This document shows, one piece after another, positions 1 through 11,839 of a stretch of 64,000 nt of DNA. The notes under the pieces are model-generated. The model was not told the origin of the DNA, searched no databases, and saw only the letters and a program-made list of their open reading frames with translations. This stretch comes from Azadirachta indica (taxonomy: Eukaryota > Streptophyta > Magnoliopsida > Sapindales > Meliaceae): the NCBI GenBank assembly GCA_022749755.1, contig JAGQDM010000070.1, forward strand, positions 3,818,683-3,882,682, in the 5' to 3' direction. The stretch's first letter is position 1, and each line of letters opens with the position of its first letter. The position numbers and the translations under genes are program-made.

Positions 1-1090
1 AAAAGGACTGATGGAATTACTGTATTCTGGGGCGAACTTCCTATCTTGATCTTCTGGATTGATCCAATCTTCGTTTTTCCACTCCTACCTCCTACAGATA
101 CTGCCCAGGTGGTATGATGATATTCTTGATCATCAGACCCCGAAGAGCTTCTTACTCGATAAAGAATGGCTGGCATTCCATTCATCAGTACCAAAAACCG
201 TATTGAGGACCACATTCTTAATCACTTTCTAATTTATACCACAACTATTGAAGCCCTCAAAGGGCACTGGTGCTGCATCATCTTTCTTTGCCGCCGCCTT
301 CCAGAGAAGGGGGTGAAAGTCAAAAGCTAGAAAATAGATTGATGAAGGAGCGTAGCCAATGAGGGAAGGTTGATTCTTTCTAAGAGTTGTAAGTAGAGGG
401 AAAGGCTCCCTGTCTTATTTCAATGCTTTGCTTTGAAAGCGCTAGGCCCCTTGAAAACAGACTTTTTGCGATTGTTTAAGTCTTATGTTATGGGATAACA
501 TAAACAAGTATGCCTCTATCATTGCCTTTAGTTTTAGTTTGAATAAGCTATTAAGGTGCCGAGGACACTAGTAGATGCCCAGAAGGAGCTGTAGAACGAA
601 GATTGTTGACGATTTTCGACAAAAAAGATCAGATCGTAGAATAGAGAAGCTGCCGCTACTGAATGAATACTGAATCAGAGTAGCTGCTTAGGTTGCATAT
701 ATAAGAATAGGCATCAGAATCCGCGACGAGGATAGGCTAAGGCGCAGGAGGTGTATTGATGCCCAGACTAAGCTCTTTGATGGACAAATGCCAGGAATGA
801 GAGCAGCAAAGGCGTGATTCAAGAGAATAACCTGCCACAGTGATTCAAGAGAATAACCTGTCCTGTTAACAGTTCAAACTCCCTCGCTGTGAGACTTCCT
901 TCAGGTTGACTTTGAAAAGTGCTCAAAAAAAGAAAGCACGAGATCCACCAGCAAGTTGATTCTCCCATTTCAGAAAAGGACAACGTACCCAAAGACAAAG
1001 ATTTTAGATCAAACAACCTTAGGTTTTCCGTTTGTCGGGTAAAGGGACTGACCCAGATGTAATCGCGTAGGATGAACCGGGTAACCAAAT
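1..1090. other. Spacer with no recognisable gene
   Basis: Only short random frames are present and none matches a protein I recognise. The one clear structure is a direct tandem duplication at 814-860, described separately. The composition is ordinary for plant mitochondrial spacer. Confidence 0.6.
814..860. repeat. 26-bp direct tandem duplication
   Basis: The word GTGATTCAAGAGAATAACCT starts at 814 and again at 840, so the period is 26 bases with about 1.8 copies. The copies are identical over the shared part, which implies a recent slippage or duplication event. No gene is attached to it. Confidence 0.9.
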
Positions 1091-1157
1091 ATCACGATTA
1101 TTGGTATAAAGCTGATGTAATTAATCCGGAAGTGCTGGTTCGAGTCCAGCTCGTGAG
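1091..1157 (+). ncRNA. tRNA-like element, degenerate (possible tRNA pseudogene or t-element)
   Basis: The stretch folds much like the 3' two thirds of a tRNA. The T arm is perfect: GCTGG, loop TTCGAGT, CCAGC at 1134-1150. It is preceded by a 5-base variable region and by an anticodon-like stem (CTGAT/ATCCG, four of five pairs) with a 7-base loop, GTAATTA. The acceptor-like arms TCACGA (1092-1097) and TCGTGA (1151-1156) pair perfectly. Only about 14 bases remain where the D arm should be, and position 37 of the loop is not a purine, so a working tRNA is unlikely. It may be a decayed tRNA gene of unknown origin, or a tRNA-like processing signal of the kind known in plant mitochondria (t-element). 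I could not assign an amino acid with confidence. Confidence 0.4.
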
Positions 1158-1753
1158 TTGGCCTAAGGATAAAAGAAGAAGATCTTGAGTTTCATTCCCG
1201 TTTGGTTTTCCGTTTGAACGGTGTACTCTTTGTCGCTTATTCAAAGGGCTGATTATTTAGAACCCGTTTTGCTCATAAGCGTGAACGGCATTTTTGGAAC
1301 GTTAGTCAAGTCAAAATTTAGGTTTGTGGCGTTCCTACTTCCATATCTTCAACCCTCCCTCTAGGTCTAGAGTCCGCGTTTTCGAAATTTGGCTGATGAA
1401 GTGCTTGCATTCCAACTCCCGTAGGGTGTAGAGCTACTTTCTTCATTATCGTGTTCCAGTTTCCTTCAGGGTATAGAGTAGGTATGTTGCGTTCTGGAGA
1501 TGAAGTTGCAAGAAGTACAGAGTCGATGTTTAGAAGGTTTTTGGACATGTGCACGCGGAGAACTAACGGAAGTGTCGAAAATGAGTTATATGCACATGGG
1601 GGTATGGGACGCCTGTCTAGTTCTCATTGGAAAGGAATCGGCTGAATATTCCTTCTGTCTCCCGCCTGACCTGACACAGTTTGACAGCGGTGATACCTGA
1701 TTGGCTCCAAATCTATAGTTGTTGAAATAATATCAAGAGAACAAGCACGCGGG

Positions 1754-2005
1754 AAAAAGCAAGCGTCTGATCAGATCAATCAAGAGATGGTGCAAACATC
1801 TTTTTCCTAAGCTAGGACGGAGCTGGCGAGTAAGGATTGGCCGAGGGGAGTTCCATCATGTAGCTGGGTACAAATAAGCCAGTAAAAGACAACTAGAAGC
1901 CAGTGAACGAGGAGTAGTAAGGGTACGACGAAGCCAGTGGGGTACGTAAACGAGGACGGATCACATGGTTTTGTACTGGTCAGCTTTGAGCTGTCGAGTG
2001 AGGAT
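1754..2005 (+). repeat. Arm A of a diverged inverted repeat (partner 12590-12809)
   Basis: Read on the plus strand, this segment matches the reverse complement of 12590-12809 with substitutions and indels. Shared landmarks in order are AAAAGCAAGCGTCTGATCAG, then GGACGGAGCTGGCGAGT, GATTGGCCGAGGGG, TGTAGCTGGGTACAAATA, GGGTACGACGAAGCC, CACATGGTT and TACTGGTCAGCTTTG. The divergence argues against active recombination between the copies. The origin is unknown and no coding potential is evident. Confidence 0.85.
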
Positions 2006-2233
2006 TGCTCTATCTCTTAAGAAAGGGGCTTTGGAAAACCCTGCCTTATTATTAAAAGGGGAGTAGTCTCTGATGTGCGCTCTATTATTGGCTCCTATTC
2101 TTGAAGGAGTGATCGGGATTAAGCCGCGTGGCGATACCCGCGAAAAACAAAGGACTATTCGCTCTTTGGGGTGGGGGGCCTTTCGTACTCCAATCCGTAC
2201 GGGGAAAGCTTATCCCTCACTCTCTGAACATGG

Positions 2234-2512
2234 TCAGCAAGTGGGTTCATAAACCATGTTCAGATTCGGGTTCGATGGAGCAACGGTAGATGTTGAGAGT
2301 TGGGTAGAATTCCCATCAAGTTGGATTTGACCCTCCTCAATGAGGTCTTGAACAAAATAAATGGCTAGGAACTCAGCCCAGATGCAGACTGAATTATGTC
2401 GAAAAGGGAAGATAGTCAGAAGGTTCGGATTATATCCCAGGATTCGTTCCACTTCATCGACAATAAAAGAGGGCAGTCGCTGCACACATACTATATTCAA
2501 CCATCTCGGCAT
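2234..2512 (-). pseudogene. Possible Ty3/gypsy gag-region remnant
   Basis: A 92-codon frame contains the segment QDLIEEGQIQLDG, followed by an Asn/Pro/Ser-rich stretch ending near NLNMVYEP. This resembles the conserved QDLI-D/E-x-G-x-I motif, followed by an N/P-rich linker, seen upstream of the protease in plant Tat/Ogre-type gypsy polyproteins. The rest of the frame is not recognisable and no neighbouring protease or RT is seen, so it is at most a fragment. It could also be a chance frame. Confidence 0.3.
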
Positions 2513-4329
2513 CCGGATGTGAAAGCAGAACTAGCGCTTAAGGTGCCGGGGGAAGAAGTAAAGTCTCATCTCTTTACTACGAAACCGAAACATCGCGGCT
2601 ATTCTTCATATCGAGAAAGTGAGAAGGATTTGCTGCTAGACTTTATGCTCTCCTTCCTTCAACTATGGTAGTTAAAGCATCATCCGAATCAACCTTTCGG
2701 CTAGCACTTGGGATCGTTCAAAAAGAAATTTCCCTGGAGCTGGGAAAACCCCTATTTACCGGGTCTGGGATCTATTTCAACTCGGAGATTGCCTGGTCTT
2801 TCTCGCCTTTCTCTACTATGCCTTTCATCGTGAACTACTAAATTCTCTTGTTCTTGTTGGCAAAGAGAAATCTAGCCTTTTTGCTTTCTCGGGTCCAGGC
2901 TAATTCTTTGTCAAGCACCAATTCTTCCTTTAGTCGAAAAATTCCTTTAAGGGATCTACTACGAAAAGCATTTTAACAAGACCGATACCGATTAAGCATG
3001 TTGACTATCATCAAGCCTACCACCCTACCCGAAAGCCGAAAGCATTCTCTCTATCCGAAAGCCTACTATCGACACTGACTCAATGCAAGGGAAAGAGAGT
3101 CATTATTTAAGCCATGCTAGCATTCGTTCCGAGTCGACAATAGGAAGAAGAGCTGATTCAACGTTAGCAAGAAGAAGAAGAGCTTCTTTTTCCTCCCCTA
3201 GAGAATTCACTCTCTGGAAGTAAGATAGCAGCTAAGACCGTTTCTTCCGCATCAACTGGCTTTCCATTCCTAAAGAAAGTGTAATAAGTAAAGCTGGACC
3301 TTCTCCCTTCATGACAACCAAAAGAGAGAAGCCACCCGCGATACACCTACTATATGATCGTCGAATCACTGCCTTGTTCACTGAAATGCGAGAATCTCTT
3401 TTGAAGTTTAGAGCAAGCCCCCTCCCTATTGTTATACCGTTCGTGCCCCATACCCTTTTGTCTGAGATTTCCTGGTATTCAAATTCAAGTAGCTAGGGCT
3501 AGGTAGGGAGACATGGCTAAAGCAGAACAACAAGTCTTCTCTACTTAACTCCGCTACTAGTTCTATTTTCATTAAGCCGAATCAGAGGAAGAAGGATTTG
3601 CTGCTTTCTTACTCTTACTCTTATTCCGTCACATCGAGGTAGTGCTCACTAATCGAAAATCTCCTTACGATCTCTCTTCGATTATTCAATTGATAGTTAG
3701 CGCTCCGTGGGACTGCTTGTTCGTGAGGTGGATGCTGGCTGACGAGGTATACCCAGGAAAGGACTATTCCCACTAACTAGCGCTTCGCCTCTTCTTATGC
3801 CTCTCGGGAGGCAGATTCTTGCTACTCCCATGTGCTGCTACCTAAGAAAAGAAAAGATAGCGACTATCCGCTTACTACTGGAGCGTAATAGTAGAATCGC
3901 CAGCCTGCTTCACCCCTCTCGCTAACTTACTACCTCCGGCAGAAAAAAAAAAAGGCTATCTGTCAGGCAAGAAATCCACATTGACCGACAAGAATGTCTC
4001 AACCCAGTCTAGAATCGTCGATTTTAGCCTGATCTTCTTATTGACAACCAGCCTTACTTTCTAAGAAAAAGTCCCTTAGGGAATGGTCTTATCTGGCTTT
4101 AGACTCCTCTCAACGACACAAGGGACAAAGTTATGAAAGAGTTTGCCTAAGAAGCTGAAGGGCCCATGCCGCAGCACAGCAGCAGCGCTAAAAGCCTTTC
4201 GACTCACCACCCATCTTCCATGGGATGGCTGGCTTCGTCTTCACTTTAAAGCTGGAAAACCTGGAACAGAACGTCAGTTGAAAACCTTTAGCTTCTACTA
4301 CAACAACAATAAACCTATCCTTCCTACTT
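2513..4329. other. Spacer with no recognisable gene
   Basis: Frames are short (about 60 codons at most) and unrecognised. I saw no RNA gene, retroelement domain or clear repeat in this 1.8-kb stretch. Confidence 0.6.
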
Positions 4330-5150
4330 AACCGCTTAACGGCAGCTAAAGAGTGTGACACTCGAATCCAATCTTCTAAGGAGTCAAAATATTACCCTTC
4401 TTCGCTTCACTAAACAAGATTCAATCCCGCGTAGTGCATCCTTTAAAGAAGAATCAATAACAGCCGAAGAATCAACTACGAGACTGATCGTAGATCAGTA
4501 GATCGGGTACAACTTGACCTTACCCGCTTCCGGGCGCAACTAAAGACGTCTCGTTCGCCCCTCATCTTCGAGGTTGAGTCATAACTTCGTCTCTACTAAG
4601 AAAAATGAAAATCCCGAACAGTCTTGCATAACCTCGTGCTCTTAGCTGAGTTACTTCAAGGAGAATTTCCTACTTTCCCAACAACTCCCAAGTACGAACT
4701 AAAGACGTGACGTTCGAATCGTTCGAATCCCACCTTCAATGGGGCGGGCTTCAAACTCCACTTCTCAAGATAAGTCCCGGAACTGACGTACCGTACCTTG
4801 TCAACCTTTAATATTTTACAACACGATAATATCGGCACTCAAATCAATAGGAAAAATGTTCATTGTCACAACCCGGTCTTCAGGTCTTCTTTCAAAACCT
4901 AAAGCCCTTTACGACAGGCGCTAACCGCTTTCTGCCAGCTAAAGCAGCTCGGCTCGCCCCCAAGATGAAAGGGGATTGGTGGCATCGGTGCCCTTCATTC
5001 ATTGCCCTCGAGCTCTAACCCAAAGTTCTGCGCTCGACCTTTAACGACGGGACAACAAAAAAAGGACATTTAACCGAAGAGCCCTAGACCAATAGACCAA
5101 GTTACACGGCTAAAAGGAAAGTGCTCGGCTCGAACCCTTCTCATGGGATC
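4330..5150 (-). repeat. Degenerate dispersed repeat, about five units
   Basis: Five loosely similar blocks occur near 4338, 4538, 4693, 4938 and 5108 (plus-strand view). Each combines (C/G)NACTAAAG- or CAGCTAAAG-like words with a following (A/C)TCG(A/G/T)NTCG-type stretch, often TTCGAACC or TTCGAATC. On the minus strand each ends in a GGTTCGAAC-like word reminiscent of a tRNA T loop, but I could not fold any of them into a tRNA. The units are imperfect and unevenly spaced, so this is a repeat family rather than an array. Confidence 0.35.
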
Positions 5151-5896
5151 GGCTTACCTCACTTTCAAGCATCCACTGGATTCAGAGATCTTTCTTCCTT
5201 TAGCGGCTGAGAAAGAACAGGAAGACCAATCCCTGAACGTATTGCAACCTTCGGTCCTTCTGAAGCCGAGAAGGAACTACTTCTTTCAATCCCTGCTGCC
5301 CGGCACTGCTCCTCAAAACCACGCTAGCTGTTCAGCTTCTAGAACTCTTCTAAATAGAAGGGAAAACCCGGGACGGGATACTGACTAGCTCGTCATGCTC
5401 AACAAACTCAAAAACAGTCGTAAAGCCCATTTTTTTAGGGCAAAAAGCCACCTTGGCCGACGTGGGTGGTGAATACCATTGGATGAATATCATTGATGGC
5501 AACTATTTCGTTGAGTTTGGTGTCTAGACAGAAGGTGTTTACGGCATGATAGAGCTGTAGCGAGCAAGCACCGGTGCGGCAAACTGATTGTAATTGAATA
5601 GCTATCCTTTCTAACTACAGGGCAAGGAACTTTTTCCACTAAGCCATATGTGAGAAGACTGAACTGGACTGAGATTGCGGGAACACTGCATGAGACAGTG
5701 TGACAGTGCGCGATCACCTTCGGTGCCTCTACGAGCTGCGAGGCAGATTGAACGCTACGCCCTTCCCTTAGCGCCTCACTCTAGGCGGGGCTCACAACCA
5801 AAGGATGCACGGAGTGAAGTTGCCTGTCCTAGCCACTCTTAGTATTGTGGGCTCTTTCAAGAGCTCCTTCGGCAGCGCCGTACGTGACATTCATTC

Positions 5897-6364
5897 TTAT
5901 TCTTCTTTCTTTGTATTCGTTATCTGGAGCAGCGAGCTAGTCTGCCGAAAGCCAGTGTGCTTGTCCGGCTGGATTCCATCTGCTTCCTTCCCCCGGTACT
6001 GCCCTTGTTGACAGCTTTTTGCCTTCTTTAAGCGCGGAAAGCAGCCAAGCGCGACAAGCCGCCGAGGAAGGGCCATAAGCCCCAAGCAACCTAGCCTAGC
6101 CCTAAGTAAGGATGTTGATTCTCGCTCCGAGTTTGATTTTGGATTCGCGTAGTGATTCGCGTAAAATGATTTTTCCGATTGGCTTTCTTTGTTTGCTTTC
6201 CCTGAACTAAATCTAACTAAATCTAATCTTTCTGCTCTACCAACTCTTTTTCCATAAGAAAAATTGGGTTTTTTTTTTTGGTGAAAACTTAGATGTTGAA
6301 GCCTGGGCGGTGGTCGGATGAACAGAATGTCCGAGTAAGGAGAACTAGCCAAGCTTCTGAACAA
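5897..6364 (-). CDS. Unidentified 155-codon ORF
   Basis: This open frame encodes a basic, Ser/Arg/Lys-rich protein with no membrane segment or family motif that I recognise. It is isolated in spacer and has no partner gene. The plus strand is also partly open (5805-6011), which is common for chance frames in this sequence. Expression cannot be argued from the sequence, and it is most likely a fortuitous ORF. Confidence 0.15.
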   Translation of the reverse strand: MFRSLASSPYSDILFIRPPPRLQHLSFHQKKKPNFSYGKRVGRAERLDLVRFSSGKANKESQSEKSFYANHYANPKSNSERESTSLLRARLGCLGLMALPRRLVALGCFPRLKKAKSCQQGQYRGKEADGIQPDKHTGFRQTSSLLQITNTKKEE

Positions 6365-7189
6365 GCGAAGAAAGGGAAACTAGACAGAAATAAATAAGGA
6401 TATTTATATAGACGGATCTACTACAAGAGGTGAAAGCACTTCGTTGTTCAATCTCAATCTGCCAACAGTCAATCTAAAAGAGGCCTTGCTTTGCTTCTTT
6501 TCTTCATCCGTATTCGGATTTGCCTTGCTTGGTCAGGACTAAGTCATAAGCGACTAAAGAATCTGCCTTTAGCTCCGTGGCTCTAGCCGGCAAGGGACAA
6601 GGATAGAAAAGAGTTCCCAAATGCTACCTCTTGGGCTAAAGCCCTCTTCCGATGCCTTTTATTCTTCATAGTGATCTCCTCTACCCGCCGAACCACAGAA
6701 CCGCTACCTCTCGTCCCTTATCTTTTTTTTTTTTGATTTACTGTCCGTCCCGTTACCTCTATTTTTAGGGATTATGACCAGAAACTGGCACACCATAAAG
6801 AATAGGCTTTTGGCTGAAAAGAATCATAGCATTGCCTCTGTCTTCATGCAAAACACGTCTACCACACTGTGAGCAAGCCGCGGGTCTAAGCCACAGGAAC
6901 AGGAAGGTATGCAATTGTTGTTATAGCTGTTGTTCGCTTGGCTTTAGCTCGTCTTTCTCTGAATATGGAACAATATGAATTGCCAAATCTATAGGCTATG
7001 TCAATAGTCATTGCCTTGTCTGACTTCCGTCTTCCATTAGCATTGCCTCGGTATACAACCAACCATTCCATATTCATTGCCTCCTCGTATTACATATTAT
7101 ACAAAGTAACCAGATCTCCTCACTCGAGTTCTTTCTTTGCATTGAGCTCGCTCGGTTCGTCTGTTCATTGGAGGAAAGCGTTTATGGAG

Positions 7190-7500
7190 CTTCATGTATC
7201 AGCCCGCTGTCCTTCTGTCTCTGATCTCCAATATGAGTGAGACCAAGATGGCTGACTGGAGTTCCACAAATCAGCCGGTCATGTCATGGCTTCTCAATGC
7301 AATTGAGCCTACAATTTCTACCAGTCTTATGTTTATGGCATCGGCTAAACGGGTATGGTCTTTTATTTCCATGATCTTTATTCCATAGGAAATGAAGCTA
7401 AGATATTCCAGCGCAGAAGAAGAAGTCCAAAATCTTAGTCAGGGGGATATGACTGTTGCTGAGTACTATACTCAACTGTTGACCATATGGTAAGAGATCT
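7190..7500 (+). mobile_element. Ty1/copia gag fragment (decayed)
   Basis: Translation from about 7230 gives QPVMSWLLNAIEPTIS and then ASAKRVWSFISMIF. After a stop, a shifted frame gives DMTVAEYYTQLLTIW. These correspond to the plant copia gag (UBN2-type) sequence, where VMSWL-N-ai-p-is, t-AkevWd-l and m-vteYy-qlk-lW occur in that order. An in-frame stop near 7387 and a frameshift break it. No protease or integrase follows. It is a nuclear-type retrotransposon relic unrelated in position to the copia RT at 25.5-26.8 kb. Confidence 0.7.
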
Positions 7501-10500
7501 TCTTATATCAACAAGTTCTTTCCTGCACTTGTGATTTCCACAATCACAAGGAAAACAAAGGTTATGCAAAAGTGAACTTCTCCTTTTTCACGTAGAGCGG
7601 GTTTTCCCTCAATGTAGAGGCCTTAGTTGTTCCCTAGGTACTCTCCAGATCGCGAGTACTGATAGATATTGGGTCTACCCATCGGCCTTCTGTAATAGGT
7701 CACTCAATCAATCCCCAATCAATCGCTCGCCAATCGCCCAGTTGCGAGCGAGCTACTCTTTCTCTTCCTATCACTAGGTCGGTCCGTCGGATTCTAGTGC
7801 TCGACGATTCTATTCTATTAGTCTGGTACTGGTATCCTTCGTTTCCGAAGAATTCGAGTCAACGGCAGAATCGATCAATCGCCCCAGGTGTAAGGCCTAT
7901 CTCGTTTAAAAGTATGACCGCGGTCCTTTCCTTGGTTTAGGGATTAGGGTGGTGTGCTCTATCCGAATTTCAGGTATGCTCTTGTGAGTGGGGGTGTGTG
8001 TTGTGCCAGAAGGGGCGTACCAAATTCCAATTTTTACATATAGAAAGAGAGAGTCGGAACTTTGGAGAGTTATCGACCCGGTTGGAAAACAAGAGTTTAT
8101 TTATACTATATAGGTTCTTCTTTTCTACCTTTCTTTCTTATCAATGAAGAAGAGAGCATAATGGGTACAGGAGACTTCATTACGAGAGTGGAGTGCTTGC
8201 TTGGATCAAGTCGCGTAGCCGCTTTCCTTGCAGATTTTAGGGATTCAATTTCAAAGTTTATTATCTAGGCTTCGATTAGCATGTGTTAAGAATATGATCC
8301 TTCCTTGCTCGGTTGAGCAAGCCTAAAATCCCTGCTTTAAAAGTTCTAACAAAACAGAAGCATAACATAATTTAACAAATGGAGTTACTGCTGACTCTGA
8401 CTCACTGCTTAAAGAGAATAAAGAAGGCTTACAGTTCGTAATAAATAGAGTGCTTAATGAACAAAAGAAGGGATTTAGCGAAAGCCTTAGCTGTGGATGC
8501 TCAAAGAAAAGAACGAATAGAAGAAGGACTTGGACGAAAGAAAGCAGTTTACTTACCTACTGATCTTGTATGGTCTTTCTCAGCACGAGTCTTGCTCTTA
8601 TAGAGAGAGTCTGCCGCGCAGTTTCAACATGAAAGACTATTCAACAAGAAGGGGCAGTGGCAGTAAGAGACCTGTCTTGACTCTCTAGTTTCTGTCCCGT
8701 TGCAAGGAATCCTCAAGAAGTCCTCAACTTGATGACAGCATGATGAGCTTCGGTGCTACTACTTATCATGATAGGAAGGTCCACTCAAAGTCAAAAGTAC
8801 CCTAAGGCACTAAGACGAATTCTGTCTATTGGCCCTATGGGTTCTAGAGAGAAGTCAATGGGTCATTCTCCCTCAAAAGCGCATTCAATAGCAGTTTTCC
8901 TTTCTTATACTATTACTGCTCGTACAAAAACAATGCCTTGAGGAATCTGTGCATCGAGACTAACATATGAGACTAGTGAAATAAGTTACTTGCCCTAGTG
9001 CTACTCCCTGGCTTCCTTCCTCCACAGAAGACTTGCTAGAATAGCTTGTGTAACTTCCTTGCATGGACAGCTACCACCTCTTCTCTTGACTTTCCTTCGC
9101 TTCGGGTAGACTAAGAGCTCTTTCTTTAGTCTCTATCCTATCCTCTCCTTCTACTAGCCGACTAGGAGTTAGAAAGCCTGACTTCAACTACCGCTTACAG
9201 GGCACTAAGATTGACTGCTTTTTGACTTCTCTAGCCACAGACATGCTTGACACCACCACAGACAGGAGACCGCCATTACTACTTGAACTATCAAGCCAAT
9301 TAGTAACACAGGCTCGGTGGCTCTGGCTCCTTGTCCGGCTGGGAAGGTTCTTTTCTATACACCAATCGGCCTACTGGCTCGGGAGGAAGCACTCCTCAGA
9401 CAAGTACTGCACTGATAGGACTGCCTGGACAGCTAAAGGATGAACTCGAAAGTTTCCCATTGGATAAGATAGAGCTAATTCTGTATTTCCCTCAAAAACG
9501 ATTTTCTACATCAAGAGAAGGTGGTTTAAAGAAAGAATAATGCCAGCCGATGAGACTGACCGCTGGGACAGATCTTATTTGAAAGAAAGTTAGCAACCGT
9601 TGGCTTGCAGGACCGAGACCGTGCTACTGGACTGGCTGACTGTGTTGGCTACTCTCTGCGCTCCCAGCTGCTATGGGAAGAAAGCAAGGACTGATTCTAC
9701 TGTTCCTTCATCCAGGGAACGAATGGGGCTTCGCTACCTAAAGAGATACCTAAAGAGATTTAGAGTTCTTGCTTCCTGCCTTAAAAGCAGATTAAAAGAG
9801 ACAAGATCCGATTCCTTCAGCCTATTCATTCACAGCGGATGAAGTAATAACATTGTACAATTCTAACTTCTAATCTTTTTGCTAACAGTCTATTTCCTCC
9901 CTAAGAGGCCAGAGCGAATGCGGAGGAGAAAAGACGCTGGGTTCTACCACTTAGTAAGTAATAAGTCCATAGTAGCGGTCCATACAGACAATAGGGTCTA
10001 GGTGAGCTCCTCAAATTGCATTTCGTCTTTCTAGCACTAAGCATATCATATTGCCTGGGATAACGAGCATAAGAGCTAAAAGGCTATTATCGTATCAGCC
10101 CGGCTAGTTTTTTCCCTTTTCTTTGTTAATCCTTTGTTTAAGAAAGTGCTTTTTGACTATATTACCATCGAGAGTAGTTGCTGTTTTCTTTCTTCAAAAT
10201 AGATCCCCTTCCCAGTGATACAGTTATATAACTAGTGGTGTAAGCAAGTGCTCCATTGTGTAATGGTCTAAGGGCCTTGAAGTTCTAATCTTACTATATC
10301 CTACCGTGTCGTCGGTGTGACTTCTTCCAATAGTGGGGGGGCTCACAGTAATCCGGGGTATACGGGTATAGCAGTAATAGGACTTTAACCCAATAGGATA
10401 AGGCAAGTCATTTTTGAAAGCAAGAGGGCGATACGAGGTAAGAGTTTGCAGGCCAATTCCCTAAATATAAAGTGATTCAATAAAAACAAGCACAAACCTG

Positions 10501-11839
10501 TGGTAGGGATTTTCATTTTAGTCAAGCTAGCCAGTCCAAAGAAGTCAAGCAAGGAGTCTTTAATGAAAGAAAATGGGCAAGTAAGAGAGGGATTAACCCG
10601 ATTGTGATTGACCGCCAGCGAGGGTTTTTCCAGGCGTAAGGCCGAAATTAGCAGATAAGATGGCATCTTCCAATCCGGATGAAGGAAGCGAAGCAACCTA
10701 TTTTAGTTTACCGGATTCGTGCCCCTTCTTTCTTTGAAGATAAGAGAAAATGCAAAAGAGCTTTCCCCTCCGTTCCGTTATGAACGGAAGTCCTTATCCA
10801 TTCCCTTCTGTCAGCGTTGCTTGTCTCAGTGCTTGCTTTTAGGAAAGCAGAAGGCATTCAACCTAATCAGAAAGTCCTTGTGGAAGATGCAGGTTGCCCT
10901 CTTTACTATTGGTCTCTTGGTAAACAAGATCCTGCCCACTATTCCCTTTCATCGGTAGGGAGGCGAGCCTACCGGCAACTGGAGCTACTATTTTGATAAG
11001 CAAAAGATTCAATCTACCCCGGAAACCAAGCCTTAGTCCACTATTTCCTGGCCTGGCCCAATGTTTATACGGATCAGAGAAATGGCCAATGATGGCAGCT
11101 AGGTTGCTTGGTTTGATAGGCAGGCTAGGTCTTTCTCTCATGTAGTGTAGTCATCTCCGATCAAGACCGGAATAAGGGGATTGTTCACCAACCTGTTTAA
11201 CCTCCAGGTAAGGAATTCGGACTTGGTGAGTTCGAAAAGGAAAAAGGGTTTGCAAAGAGAGTTAGGTTTTCCGCTGTTGGCCTAAGGCTCGAAAAGCCCT
11301 ACTCGGCTGAGTCCCACGAAGACTTTCAAGGTATACTGAAGGCTTCTCCTTCTTCTCATTATATATAAAAAAAAACTAGAGCGGGAACAGACTTCCACTG
11401 AAAGGCTCGATCTTTCTATCTATTTCAATAAAGATATAACAGAGAGAGGCATCTCAGACCAGATCAGACTCGGCAAACCCTACTCGGAGGACTGACCGGG
11501 CCGACATTCACAATCAGACCGGTACAATCTCAAAGAAAATACAGTTCGCCCTACTTCGACCGGAAAAAAAAAAAAAGGAACGCACTCTAGGAATAGGAAA
11601 CCTTGGTAAAGAGTATGCAGGGGGAATAGCTCAACCTAAGCTTTCCGCTTCCCCTAAGGCTAAGGAAGCTGATGCCTTTTTTTCTTGTCTTCTTGAAATG
11701 AAAGTTGGAGCGTGTTCCTGCCGCAGGAGTGGAAGAAAGGGACTTTGACCGCCGTAGTTCTATGTAAGGATAAGAGCCAGATTTGCGAGGAAAAGGGGGA
11801 GCTAATGCACAGGAAGAGAATGAACTAGAACAAAGCAGA
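7501..11839. other. Long spacer with no recognisable gene
   Basis: Over 4.3 kb only short frames of up to about 100 codons are open and none shows a known domain. Short T and A runs are present. I found no tRNA, rRNA, plastid gene or retroelement domain here. Confidence 0.55.
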
